The translations under genes were made by a program, and so were the position numbers. Below, in pieces: positions 15,359 through 23,156 of a DNA stretch of 27,357 nt. Under the pieces are notes generated by a model that worked only from the letters and a program-made list of their open reading frames with translations, was not told the DNA's origin and did not search any database. Position 1 is the stretch's first letter. Every line of letters begins with the position of its first letter. Origin of the DNA: CAIOTO01 sp040389165 (GTDB lineage Bacteria; Pseudomonadota; Alphaproteobacteria; Paracaedibacterales; CAIOTO01); the NCBI GenBank assembly GCA_040389165.1, contig JAZKAK010000039.1:1-27357 (forward strand), read 5' to 3'.

Positions 15359-15964
15359 CTATAGAACCGATTTCAACACATAGTATGATGGGTATTTCTC
15401 GCGAATGAAGTCAGTCATTGCTTGAATAACGCGATCTACTGTTGTGTTTGTTGGCTCGTCTAATGTTTGCACATGAATATCTGCTTGTTGATAGAGTGGG
15501 TAACGATCTTCTATCATCTTTTCAAGGACTTCACGTTGATTCCCATTTGCTAAAAGTGGACGGTCGTTACGACGCGACACGCGTGCAACAAGTGTGTCAA
15601 GATCAGCATTCAACCAAACAGAAATTGCGCTATTCTTAATTAATTCGCGCGTGGGCTCGTAAGCAAACGAGCTGCCACCTGTTGCCAAAATATGCGTAGG
15701 TTGTTCGAGCAGTCTGCTAATAACGCGCTGTTCTCCGCTTAGGAAGGCTTCTTCTCCATAGATATTATAAATATCTTTTATGGGGCATCCGGCGGCATCC
15801 TCTACTGCATGATCAGAGTCATGAAAGGGGAGCTCGAGCCTTTTTGCCAAGCGTTTTCCGATACTTGTTTTTCCACAACCCATTAATCCAACAAGGACAA
15901 TCGTCTTTGGAGGCATGAAACTTATTGTTGGTGATGCTGTTTTTGTAAGCAATGTGTAATCCAT
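15359..15964 (-). CDS. aroK: Shikimate kinase
   Basis: The 201-residue protein phosphorylates shikimate to shikimate 3-phosphate, the fifth step of the chorismate pathway, in the cytoplasm. Walker A is GLMGCGKTS (26-34), the shikimate-binding Asp lies in FHDSDH, the GxxFR-type region reads EAFLSGEQRV, the GG motif is ATGGSSF, and the adenine-lid arginines are in RRNDRPLL. It is about 16 residues longer at the N-terminus than usual; a start at the in-frame Met17 is possible but has no ribosome binding site. The usual partner aroB is not downstream; a terminator is. Its presence implies that aromatic biosynthesis has not been fully lost. Confidence 0.95.
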   Translation of the reverse strand: MDYTLLTKTASPTISFMPPKTIVLVGLMGCGKTSIGKRLAKRLELPFHDSDHAVEDAAGCPIKDIYNIYGEEAFLSGEQRVISRLLEQPTHILATGGSSFAYEPTRELIKNSAISVWLNADLDTLVARVSRRNDRPLLANGNQREVLEKMIEDRYPLYQQADIHVQTLDEPTNTTVDRVIQAMTDFIREKYPSYYVLKSVL

Positions 15965-16203
15965 CTTGCCTATTCAATTTAAAATAAATGTTACTATTCG
16001 TGCTTTCGCACATCTAAAATACGTGCGCTTCAAATGATTTTTGCTGCACAAGTTGGAGCATAGCATTTTAGACAATCTTTTGCACGCAGTATTGTTATGT
16101 GGGAAGCTGTGATTTATCTGAAATTGGCTATGATTATTTGATAAACTCAGTTTTACGCCATTTTAACATCATTTCTGGTGCATTTCTTCACCGTGCTTCG
16201 AAG

Positions 16204-17166
16204 TTATGCAGGCTGATTAAAAAGCGCATCAAGCTTGTTTTTATTCGCATTGGCTGCAGGCGTGCTTGTTTGCGTAAACAGTTTATCGAGGTTAGTTTTG
16301 TCATTGTTCACCACAGTTGCGCCAAGTTTTTTGAAATGTGTTTCGAGCAAGCTTGCCATGCGACGGTCGCGTGCATGCCGCGTTGTGCCACCTAAAACAA
16401 CGGCAAATAATCGTACAGGATTGCCGGCAGGCGTATAACGTATGGCAGAGGTGCTTAAATTAAAACCCGACGCATTTACCCAGCCAGTCTTGATGCCATC
16501 CATTCCGGGGAATGATTTCATTAAATGATTGTGGTTATGATGCGTATTTCCTAAAAAATCAAAAGAGCGCATTTGGAAAAATTTCCAATATTCAGGGAAA
16601 TCATTGTAAAGTGCTTGCGACAGAATCGCCATGTCACGTGCTGTGGTTATTTGTCGTTGCGCGCCACGCTTTTGAAAAAGACGCCCGCGATCAGGAACGC
16701 CAGATGCATTTGTGAACGTTGTGTTTTTCATGCCGAGCGCACGTGATTTAGCATTCATTTTTTCAACAAACTTTTGCAAACTACCCGCTAACCCTTCGGC
16801 TGCAACGACTGCCATATCATTTGCTGATTTCGTAACGAGTCCTTTGATGATTGTGTCAACTGTAACAGATTTGCCAGCAGAAACGCCAAGCTTGCATGGA
16901 ATCGCTTGCGAAGCATGCGAAGATACATTGAAGGTTGTGTTGAGTTGGATTTTCTTATTCTGAAGGGCTTCGAACAATAGATAAAGGGTCATTTTTTTTG
17001 TAAGAGATGCAGGATGCCTTGGTGCATCGGCATTCTCACTGTGCAGAACTTTTCCATCTTGTCCATCGATAACAATCGCCGAAATAGCGGAACGTCCACC
17101 ATACGCGGAGCCGGTTATATAAAAAGAACAGGAAAATAGTATCAAAAATGCACTTAAACGTGTCAA
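16204..17166 (-). CDS. Serine D-Ala-D-Ala carboxypeptidase, peptidase family S11
   Basis: The 320-residue protein is a low-molecular-weight penicillin-binding protein (DacA/DacF type) that trims the terminal D-Ala from peptidoglycan stem peptides in the periplasm. It has a signal peptide (LSAFLILFSCSFYITGSAYG) and all three active-site motifs: SLTK (54-57), SAN (114-116) and KTG (226-228). It lacks the long C-terminal PBP5-like domain and amphipathic anchor; the last ~40 residues are Asn/Lys/Ala-rich with an imperfect NKLDALF/NLDKLF repeat. The start is a TTG preceded at 8 bases by a strong GGAGG, which makes this choice convincing. Confidence 0.93.
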   Translation of the reverse strand: MTRLSAFLILFSCSFYITGSAYGGRSAISAIVIDGQDGKVLHSENADAPRHPASLTKKMTLYLLFEALQNKKIQLNTTFNVSSHASQAIPCKLGVSAGKSVTVDTIIKGLVTKSANDMAVVAAEGLAGSLQKFVEKMNAKSRALGMKNTTFTNASGVPDRGRLFQKRGAQRQITTARDMAILSQALYNDFPEYWKFFQMRSFDFLGNTHHNHNHLMKSFPGMDGIKTGWVNASGFNLSTSAIRYTPAGNPVRLFAVVLGGTTRHARDRRMASLLETHFKKLGATVVNNDKTNLDKLFTQTSTPAANANKNKLDALFNQPA

Positions 17167-17237
17167 TGGTTTCGCCTCCAGGTATACCTTAGTGTAACGA
17201 ACTGTGGTATTTTTGTCTACGATAATATATTGGAATG

Positions 17238-18260
17238 TTAGAGAATCTCTGCTAAACGCGAAGCCGTCCGTGCGAAGGGAAGTTTGTTTCCCGCGTCTTG
17301 ATAAAGCATATCAGGCACGGCTTGTGCTGACATATAAAGTTCCGTACCGCAGTCGTATACGATGTCAATAAAGGCCATGAAACGCCGGCATGCGTCTCTG
17401 TTCGTGTGGTTGAAGATAGGCACGTCTGCTACGAAAACCGTGGGAAAAGTTTGAGCCAATGCCCGATAATCATCAAATGCGCACGTGGTTTCAGCGAGTG
17501 ATGGAAAATCAATAAAGACGGCCGAAGGATGTGTTGTTGAAAGCGCCCACGTGCGGTGATTAAGGTGCAAGGTGAATGGAATAGTCGGTGTGCCGGCGGC
17601 AAAGGATTCAAATACTTCTTTCATTTCAATCGTTGATGCCTCTGATGCCAACCAGAAGTGTGCTTTTTGCTGGGGCTTTTTATTTATGTGTGCGTCATTT
17701 GATTGGTCAATCTTTGGTCGTGTGCGATAGTCTATGGTTCCATTCAGCGGTAAGCAATAAAAATGTTGGTTGAAATAGGGGATGAAATCGTTGAATTGTT
17801 CATGATTGAGCCCGTCTTTATAAAAGTCACTGGGTGCCACGTTGCCAGTCATTAAGATGATAACGTGTTGCTCAATTAGTGCTGGAATCAGGCGACGCAA
17901 TAACATTGCCGTTGCAATATCGTAAATTTGCAGTTCATCAATCCAAATTACGCGATAGGTATGAGATATGTCCTGGGCAAGTGAATCTATGTCTTTTGAT
18001 TGCAGCATGCGATGGAGTTCAGTAAAGAATGTGTCACAATGATAGCGTTTCTTAGTGACATGCAATTGATCATATACATGGTTCATGAGCGTCGTTTTTC
18101 CACGCCCCACATCGCCGTATATATAAATGCCACTTTGTGTCGGTTTTTGTGTGAATAATGATAATACAGATTTACGCGTGCCATCAGCGCACATCAATGT
18201 CAGATGGCGCTGTACGTCGTGTAGAAGTATTTGCTGGCGGGCATCAAAGGTAAAGATCAT
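17238..18260 (-). CDS. zapE: Cell division protein ZapE / AFG1-like ATPase
   Basis: The 340-residue protein belongs to the AFG1/ZapE family of AAA+ ATPases; in gammaproteobacteria ZapE influences Z-ring stability, and the mitochondrial AFG1 homologue aids protein quality control. Walker A is GDVGRGKT (49-56), followed by the family-specific FFTELHRML segment (78-86), Walker B WIDELQIYDI (106-115) and MTGNVAPSDFYKDGLN, which matches the usual TSN-PP-LY-GLQR sensor region. It is slightly shorter than the usual ~370 residues. It lies 71 bases upstream of the carboxypeptidase gene on the same strand, but no functional link is implied. Confidence 0.92.
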   Translation of the reverse strand: MIFTFDARQQILLHDVQRHLTLMCADGTRKSVLSLFTQKPTQSGIYIYGDVGRGKTTLMNHVYDQLHVTKKRYHCDTFFTELHRMLQSKDIDSLAQDISHTYRVIWIDELQIYDIATAMLLRRLIPALIEQHVIILMTGNVAPSDFYKDGLNHEQFNDFIPYFNQHFYCLPLNGTIDYRTRPKIDQSNDAHINKKPQQKAHFWLASEASTIEMKEVFESFAAGTPTIPFTLHLNHRTWALSTTHPSAVFIDFPSLAETTCAFDDYRALAQTFPTVFVADVPIFNHTNRDACRRFMAFIDIVYDCGTELYMSAQAVPDMLYQDAGNKLPFARTASRLAEIL

Positions 18261-18399
18261 TTTAATACATATATGAATTTACAACATATGTGATTGTGAC
18301 ATTTGTTTATTAATTATTGATTAAAGGTGATATGTACCTATTTGTATTAGTGATGGCATCAGTGCCTGAAATTACTCATAATGGGGTTGATTCCGCAAT

Positions 18400-18429
18400 A
18401 AAAAACCCCCAATCGCGAACGATAGGGGG
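18400..18429 (-). terminator. Intrinsic terminator behind pal
   Basis: On the minus strand CCCCC-T-ATCG, loop TTCG, CGAT-T-GGGGG (one mismatch) is followed by six Ts. The TTCG loop closed by a C-G pair is a very stable tetraloop. It begins 37 bases past the pal stop codon. Confidence 0.9.
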
Positions 18430-18465
18430 CATTCTGTAATCTTACGAATGTAAGTAGATTAAAGA

Positions 18466-18918
18466 CTACTCAACAACTGTAACTGCAACGCGGTTTTGTG
18501 CGTGCGCCATGTCTGTATCGCCAGGAACTTGTGGACGATCTTTACCATATGAAATTGTCTTCAAGCGGTCAGCAGTAACACCTAGACCAACAAGAGCTTT
18601 TTTCGCAGCTTCAGCACGCTTGTTTCCAAGTGCGAGGTTGAATTCACGTGTGCCACGTGCGTCACAATGACCTTCAACTGTTGCATGCGTTGCTTGGTAT
18701 GTTTTCAACCAATCAGCTTGCTTTTCAAGAGTCGTCTTTGATGTAGCATCGATACTTGAGTGATTGAAGTCAAAGAAAACACGGTCTCTAATGTTTGCTT
18801 TGAAATCACCAGCTGTACCAGCTGCTGCGTGCATTGTTACGTCTTGACTGTCTGTGCCATTGTCGCAAGCAACTGTTGCTAGTGCAGCGAAACCAAGTGC
18901 AATAATCTTATTCTTCAT
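18466..18918 (-). CDS. pal: Peptidoglycan-associated lipoprotein Pal
   Basis: The 150-residue protein has a lipoprotein signal peptide with lipobox ATVAC (Cys18) and an OmpA-like peptidoglycan-binding domain. FDFNHSSID (49-57) and the signature VEGHCDARGTREFNLALGNK (81-100), with Asp86 and Arg101, contact meso-diaminopimelate. Pal tethers the outer membrane to peptidoglycan as part of the Tol-Pal system. The tolQRAB genes normally found beside pal are not here, so pal is transcribed alone between its own -10 (18943-18948) and terminator. A clear ribosome binding site (AGAAGGA) precedes the ATG. Confidence 0.96.
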   Translation of the reverse strand: MKNKIIALGFAALATVACDNGTDSQDVTMHAAAGTAGDFKANIRDRVFFDFNHSSIDATSKTTLEKQADWLKTYQATHATVEGHCDARGTREFNLALGNKRAEAAKKALVGLGVTADRLKTISYGKDRPQVPGDTDMAHAQNRVAVTVVE

Positions 18919-18942
18919 AACTTATATCCTTCTGTTAGCAGT

Positions 18943-18948
18943 ATTATA
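18943..18948 (-). promoter_or_regulatory. Possible -10 element of pal
   Basis: A perfect TATAAT on the minus strand lies 24 bases upstream of the pal start codon. The -35 at 17 bases (AGTTTA) is weak. An inverted repeat TTAAC-AAATC-GTTAA (18971-18985) is farther upstream and could be an operator, but nothing else supports that. Confidence 0.45.
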
Positions 18949-19055
18949 CTACTGTTAAAACATAATAAACTTAACAAATCGTTAAAAGAAGCAAAAGCCC
19001 CTATCTTTATTTTTAGATAACTTGATTCTAGTAGTGTAGATAAAATGCCACACAA

Positions 19056-19235
19056 TCACCCAGAAATAGCCTTAAAAACAAATGAACGACTACAATAGGG
19101 ACAGTATACAACATCTTTTGTGTTCACGTGAAGGTAAACTGCAGGGTGCCCAATTTTACTGCCAACTGTTGCATTTTTATCACTTTTTTTCCCATCACAT
19201 TTAACTACAGATTCATAAACAAATTCGTGAGTCAT
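19056..19235 (-). CDS. Zinc-finger protein of the zf-CHCC family (NDUFS6-like)
   Basis: A 59-residue frame on the minus strand starts at the ATG 19233-19235, with AAAGG about 13 bases upstream. The sequence has KCDG (Cys13), IGHPAVYL (His30) and YCPYCSRSFV (Cys45 and Cys48), the Cys-His-Cys-Cys ligand set of the zf-CHCC family. In mitochondria and several alphaproteobacteria this family includes the NDUFS6 subunit or assembly factor of complex I. The gene is followed upstream by nuoB and nuoA on the same strand, 58 bases from nuoB, so cotranscription and a role in complex I are plausible. The annotation is easily missed because of its size. Confidence 0.85.
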   Translation of the reverse strand: MTHEFVYESVVKCDGKKSDKNATVGSKIGHPAVYLHVNTKDVVYCPYCSRSFVFKAISG

Positions 19236-19293
19236 ATTTATTTACTACCTTTTTATTTCATGATTATGTCATCTGTTGGTCGAAAAAATAACC

Positions 19294-19839
19294 TCAAATA
19301 AGATGTTCGCGTCGTTCGATTTTCTTTTTAAGCAATAATACGCCATACAAAAGTGCCTCGGCCGTGGGTGGGCAGCCTGGAACGTAAATATCCACTGGAA
19401 CGATCGTGTCACAGCCACGGACGACAGAATAAGAATAATGGTAATACCCGCCGCCATTTGCGCAACTGCCCATGGAAATCACCCAGCGTGGTTCAGGCAT
19501 TTGATCGTACACTTTACGTAACGCGGGTGCCATTTTGTTAGTGAGTGTGCCGGCCACGATCATGACATCGGACTGACGCGGACTTGGTCTAAATACAACA
19601 CCAAAACGATCCATGTCATAGCGACTGGCCGCTGCTTGCATCATTTCGACAGCACAGCACGCTAAACCAAAAGTCATTGGCCAGAGCGATCCACTTTGCG
19701 CCCAAGCGGCTAATTTATCAAATTGGGTAATGATGTAACCTTTATTGGATAATTCATTCGTCGTAGCGTTAAATAAAGCGTGTTCGTCTTGCATCTCTTT
19801 TGGCAGATAAGCGCGTAGCTCTTCGTAATTTAGTGCCAT
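19294..19839 (-). CDS. nuoB: NADH-quinone oxidoreductase subunit B
   Basis: The 181-residue protein is the NuoB/PSST subunit of complex I, which holds iron-sulfur cluster N2, the last electron carrier before ubiquinone. The four ligands are visible: adjacent Cys61-Cys62 in GLACCAVEMM, Cys126 in MGSCANGGG, and Cys156 in VPGCPPTAEAL. The length is normal. Its start codon lies inside the end of nuoA (10-base overlap), implying translational coupling. The usual nuoC and nuoD do not follow; instead a zf-CHCC gene does, so the nuo operon is split in this genome. Confidence 0.98.
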   Translation of the reverse strand: MALNYEELRAYLPKEMQDEHALFNATTNELSNKGYIITQFDKLAAWAQSGSLWPMTFGLACCAVEMMQAAASRYDMDRFGVVFRPSPRQSDVMIVAGTLTNKMAPALRKVYDQMPEPRWVISMGSCANGGGYYHYSYSVVRGCDTIVPVDIYVPGCPPTAEALLYGVLLLKKKIERREHLI

Positions 19840-20207
19840 TCAAGCGCCCCTTTTTTCCATTCATAGATGAAACCAATTGTTAAAACACTCAAGAAAATCA
19901 TCATCGATGAAAATCCAAACCAACCTATTTTTTGTAATGCGAGTGCCCATGGAAATAAAAATATGATTTCAATATCAAAAATAATAAATAGAATTGATAC
20001 GACATAAAATTGTATGTCAAAACGTCCACGCGCATTATCTTCGGGCAAATCAAATGCATCAAAGCCACATTCGTATGGCGTTTGCTTAGCTGGATAGGGT
20101 GCCTGCTTCGCACGAAGCCATGACACAATCATTAAGGCAACAGCAAGACCTATGGCCAATCCTAGAAATACGAGGATGGGTAGATAACTTGACAAATTTC
20201 GCAACAT
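19830..20207 (-). CDS. nuoA: NADH-quinone oxidoreductase subunit A
   Basis: The 125-residue protein is the small membrane subunit NuoA (ND3) of complex I, near the quinone channel. Three transmembrane segments are seen at about 7-29, 66-88 and 95-115. The hallmark loop reads PYECGFDAFD, with the conserved Cys, followed by ARGRFDIQFYVVSILFIIFD and the acidic residues of the second helix (DIEIIFLFPW). The stop overlaps nuoB by 10 bases. No strong ribosome binding site precedes the ATG. The 20208-20381 stretch upstream holds no gene that I can see. Confidence 0.97.
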   Translation of the reverse strand: MLRNLSSYLPILVFLGLAIGLAVALMIVSWLRAKQAPYPAKQTPYECGFDAFDLPEDNARGRFDIQFYVVSILFIIFDIEIIFLFPWALALQKIGWFGFSSMMIFLSVLTIGFIYEWKKGALEWH

Positions 20208-20381
20208 GACGGTTTGTTAGCCTTACGGGGAAAATAAAAAGATACTTTAATAATCATGTATTTTTCATCAAAGGTCAATGGTCGGATAAATGAGCGTGTA
20301 GACTAACGTCAAAGAGTGACACTAATAAACAGGTGAAAATTATTGTATATCTGCTTGATTCTGATGTAATATTGCGATCTA

Positions 20382-20506
20382 ACGCAGTGCTCACGTTTTT
20401 TAAAATCTAGATTTCTCTTCGTGTATTCATCGGGCGTGATCCGGTGATCTAGATGTCCGGATTAAGTTCGGGCAATGCACAGAGGAGGAAAACGTGCACA
20501 CTACGT
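20382..20506. mobile_element. MITE-like element, copy 2 (125 bp, 6-bp target duplication)
   Basis: This is the same element as at 6063-6186 in opposite orientation; the left end (18 of 18 bases, then TTAAAA and TTTCTCTTCGTGTATTCA) is nearly identical to the reverse complement of copy 1. Its own ends match at 15 of 18 positions. The direct repeat GATCTA flanks it at 20376-20381 and 20507-20512. It ends 21 bases before the hldE start codon, so it lies inside the hldE leader or promoter. The right end is more diverged than in copy 1, suggesting an older insertion. Confidence 0.85.
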
Positions 20507-20527
20507 GATCTAAGATAAGGATAGTAA

Positions 20528-21973
20528 ATGCTCGACGATTTAAAAAAATGTTTTGAAAATGCCAACGTCTTGTGTATTGGCGATGTGATGGTTGATCGTT
20601 TTGTGTATGGCAAAGTCGAACGCATTTCGCCCGAATCACCCATTCCTGTTTTGCAGATTCAACGAAATTTTACCGTTCTTGGCGGCGCTGGAAACGTGGC
20701 GCGTAATATTTTATCCCTTGGTGGATGCTGCCATTTATTAACAGTCTCGGGTAATGATGCGGTAGCCGATGAGCTCGAGCTTCTATTCACCCAAGAGGTT
20801 AATCTTAACGCCTTTGTCGTTCGTGATTTAGCACGTACAACCACGTGCAAAACCCGTTTTGTGTCTAATGGTCAGCAGATGTTGCGCGTTGATGATGAAA
20901 TAACAACACCCATTTCCGAGAGCACGCAAACGTTACTTATCGACGCGTTCACAAAAATTGTAGCGCAAACAAAAGTAGTGATTCTGTCCGATTATGCGAA
21001 AGGGATTTTTAACGCAGATTTTTGTCAAACATTGATCAAAATTGCGAAAACTGCTGGCGCCATGATTGTGATTGATCCGAAGGGGAAAACGTACGAGCGT
21101 TATCGTGGTGCGACGTTGTTGACGCCTAATATGAAAGAGCTCGCTGAGGCTGTGCCGTACCCTATCGTAACGCAAGATGATATTGTAAAAGCAGCACGGG
21201 ATATGTGCGCGCAATATGATATTTCAGCGATGCTGGTAACGCAAGGTGCCAATGGCATGACGTTAGTTACCGAATCGGGCGCGCAGCATATTGAGACAGA
21301 AGCGAAAGAAGTATTTGACGTTTCTGGTGCTGGCGATACGGTTATTGCAACCCTTTCCGTTGCCTTGTCATCCCAATTAGCATTGAGTGAGGCCGCCGTA
21401 TTGGCAAATAAAGCAGCTGGCATTGCTGTTGGTAAAATTGGCACAGCAACTGTGACATTGGCTGAATTGCAAGCCGTTTATCATCATAGCGGCATGTTGC
21501 ATGACGAAACAAAAAAGAACTGCACACGCGAGGCGGCGCTTGATGCGGTTAAAATGTGGCGCCGACAAGGGGTCACCGTGGGCTTTACCAATGGGTGCTT
21601 TGATATTTTACATTTAGGACATTTACATATTTTAAAAGAGGCTGCAGCAGCGTGCGATCGCTTGATTGTTGGTGTGAATTCAGATGCATCCGTGCGCAGG
21701 CTAAAAGGCGATTCGCGTCCTGTTCAAGATGAAGAAACACGTTCAAATATACTGGCATCGTTAAGTTTTGTGGACGTAGTTGTTATTTTTGACGAAGCAA
21801 CGCCGCTTGAATTAATTGAATTATTTCAGCCCGATGTGTTGGTTAAAGGTTCGGATTATACAGCTGACCGTGTTGTTGGCTCAGCGGCTGTGCAAGCGCG
21901 TGGTGGAAAAGTTGTTTTGGTTGATTTGATGCAAGGGCATAGTACCACCGCAACGATTAAACGGATGGCCTAA
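20528..21973 (+). CDS. hldE: Bifunctional heptose 7-phosphate kinase / heptose 1-phosphate adenylyltransferase
   Basis: The 481-residue protein is a full HldE (RfaE) fusion that makes ADP-heptose for the lipopolysaccharide inner core. The N-terminal PfkB-type kinase (1-320) has IGDVMVDRFVYG (17-28), the GGAGNVARN motif (52-60), DPKG (183-186) and the catalytic VSGAGD (265-270, Asp270). The C-terminal cytidylyltransferase-like domain (345-481) has FTNGCFDILHLGH with HLGH (362-365) and ends GHSTTATIKRM. The ATG has AAGGATA upstream. It stands alone on the plus strand. It implies an LPS with heptose-containing core, so the outer membrane is not reduced to a Rickettsia-like minimum. Confidence 0.98.
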   Translation: MLDDLKKCFENANVLCIGDVMVDRFVYGKVERISPESPIPVLQIQRNFTVLGGAGNVARNILSLGGCCHLLTVSGNDAVADELELLFTQEVNLNAFVVRDLARTTTCKTRFVSNGQQMLRVDDEITTPISESTQTLLIDAFTKIVAQTKVVILSDYAKGIFNADFCQTLIKIAKTAGAMIVIDPKGKTYERYRGATLLTPNMKELAEAVPYPIVTQDDIVKAARDMCAQYDISAMLVTQGANGMTLVTESGAQHIETEAKEVFDVSGAGDTVIATLSVALSSQLALSEAAVLANKAAGIAVGKIGTATVTLAELQAVYHHSGMLHDETKKNCTREAALDAVKMWRRQGVTVGFTNGCFDILHLGHLHILKEAAAACDRLIVGVNSDASVRRLKGDSRPVQDEETRSNILASLSFVDVVVIFDEATPLELIELFQPDVLVKGSDYTADRVVGSAAVQARGGKVVLVDLMQGHSTTATIKRMA

Positions 21974-22097
21974 TACCAATTTCACTAACTTTCGATTAGT
22001 GCAGCCCTCTGCAATATCTCCGCTGCTCATGTACGAGCGTACATTGCACTGCTCGAATCTTGATGTCTTACTACTCAAAACTTTTTGAAAACGGTAT
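21973..22097. repeat. Possible small inverted-repeat element behind hldE
   Basis: ATACCAATTTCACTAACTTT at 21973 and the reverse complement of the end at 22097 (ATACCGTTTTCAAAAAGTTT) match at 20 of 27 positions over the first 27 bases. The middle contains the 14-base palindrome TGTACGAGCGTACA (22030-22043). No flanking target duplication is visible, and the hldE stop codon overlaps its first base. The position and structure suggest a repeat element or a transcription-terminating structure, but the evidence is weaker than for the other two elements. Confidence 0.4.
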
Positions 22098-22121
22098 GAA
22101 AATGTAGAGCATTCGCCAAAC

Positions 22122-23030
22122 TTAATGACGAGCAAGCCATGTTTTCAGCGTCAGCATATCTTTCCATACCAATGCTTTTTGACTGGGTGATCGCATAATA
22201 TAGGATGGATGTAACGTCGGCATTGCTGCGATTGCATTGCCATCCTTGGTTGCGTATTCCAAAATCTCTCCACGTAGTTTCAAAATGCCGTCATTGCGAT
22301 TAAGTAATGTTTTAACGGCAACGCCACCCAATAAAATTAAGATCTTGGGCGCAACCAGTTCAATATGACGCTTAATAAATGGTAAACAATACGCTATTTC
22401 GCTAGTAGTAGGCGGACGGTTTCCTGGTGGGCGCCACGGAATAATATTGCTAATGTAAATTGAATTGCGATCGAGGCCAATCGTTGCCAAAATTGTATCC
22501 AGCAATTGCCCGCTCTGCCCAACGAAGGGTTGCCCTAAACGATCTTCGTCTGCTCCGGGTGCTTCGCCAATCAGCATAACATCAGCAGTTGGATTGCCAT
22601 CAGAAAACACGGTATGCGTCGCTGCTTTGATAAGGTCGCATCCGGTTGCGTGTTCCATTGCATAACGTAGTTGATCGAGCGTTTCGCAGGTTAGGGCAGG
22701 ATGATCGCCAGATGTAATGACAGGCGCTGAAAAAACGGGCGCCTTAACAGGCGATGCCGGTTTTTGGGCTGATTGCGTGATTGCCCCTGGTTGAGCAACT
22801 GGCTCAGGAGTTGATGGCATCGTTGGAAGTGTATGAATGCTGACCATGGCCTGAGATGGTGTGGTGCTTTGCATGACAGGGACAACTGGCTGTGCAGTCC
22901 TTTTAAAGGATAGTTTGACCGGCGTCGTTGCAACATAATGATTGCGGGGGGCATCAGACAGAACGGCATCCACGCCACACGCGCGATACCAGTCAAGAAT
23001 CTGTGAATAATGATGTGTTGTTTCTGTCAT
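22122..23030 (-). CDS. Uracil-DNA glycosylase, family 4/5
   Basis: I take the ATG at 23028-23030 (302 residues). The frame is open to a TTG at 23114, but those extra codons overlap the likely promoter of the divergent gene. The enzyme removes uracil from DNA before base-excision repair. The C-terminal catalytic domain carries motif 1 GEAPGADEDRLGQPFVGQSG, the family segment IIPWRPPGNRPP, LLGGVAVKTLL, and motif 2 PTLHPSYIMRSP. Cysteines in the TCETL, GCDLI and YCLPF segments are candidates for Fe-S ligands. The region from about 40 to 115 is a Pro/Thr/Val-rich linker, common in alphaproteobacterial members. Confidence 0.93.
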   Translation of the reverse strand: MTETTHHYSQILDWYRACGVDAVLSDAPRNHYVATTPVKLSFKRTAQPVVPVMQSTTPSQAMVSIHTLPTMPSTPEPVAQPGAITQSAQKPASPVKAPVFSAPVITSGDHPALTCETLDQLRYAMEHATGCDLIKAATHTVFSDGNPTADVMLIGEAPGADEDRLGQPFVGQSGQLLDTILATIGLDRNSIYISNIIPWRPPGNRPPTTSEIAYCLPFIKRHIELVAPKILILLGGVAVKTLLNRNDGILKLRGEILEYATKDGNAIAAMPTLHPSYIMRSPSQKALVWKDMLTLKTWLARH

Positions 23031-23074
23031 AGAGGCAGTATATACCCACCCTCGATGATTTTCAGCATTTTTAG

Positions 23075-23103
23075 TTGACTTTTTTAATTTAGATGTGGAT
23101 ATT
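23075..23103 (+). promoter_or_regulatory. Likely sigma-70-type promoter of the exported repeat/YoeB-like gene
   Basis: TTGACT (23075-23080), a 17-base spacer, and GATATT (23098-23103) form a good promoter match 54 bases upstream of the ATG at 23157. It lies within the gap between the divergently read uracil-DNA glycosylase gene and this gene. Confidence 0.5.
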
Positions 23104-23156
23104 TCTGAAAACAATCGCTATATACATTTATATGTAATTAATTGTTGAGTAAAAAT

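Noticed and set aside
16099..16395. 98-residue plus-strand open frame between aroK and the carboxypeptidase gene
   Set aside because: Most of it is antisense to the carboxypeptidase C-terminus; no family resemblance and no ribosome binding site.
23031..23114. N-terminal extension of the uracil-DNA glycosylase from a TTG
   Set aside because: It would overlap the TTGACT/GATATT promoter of the divergent gene, and the conserved family start fits the ATG at 23030.
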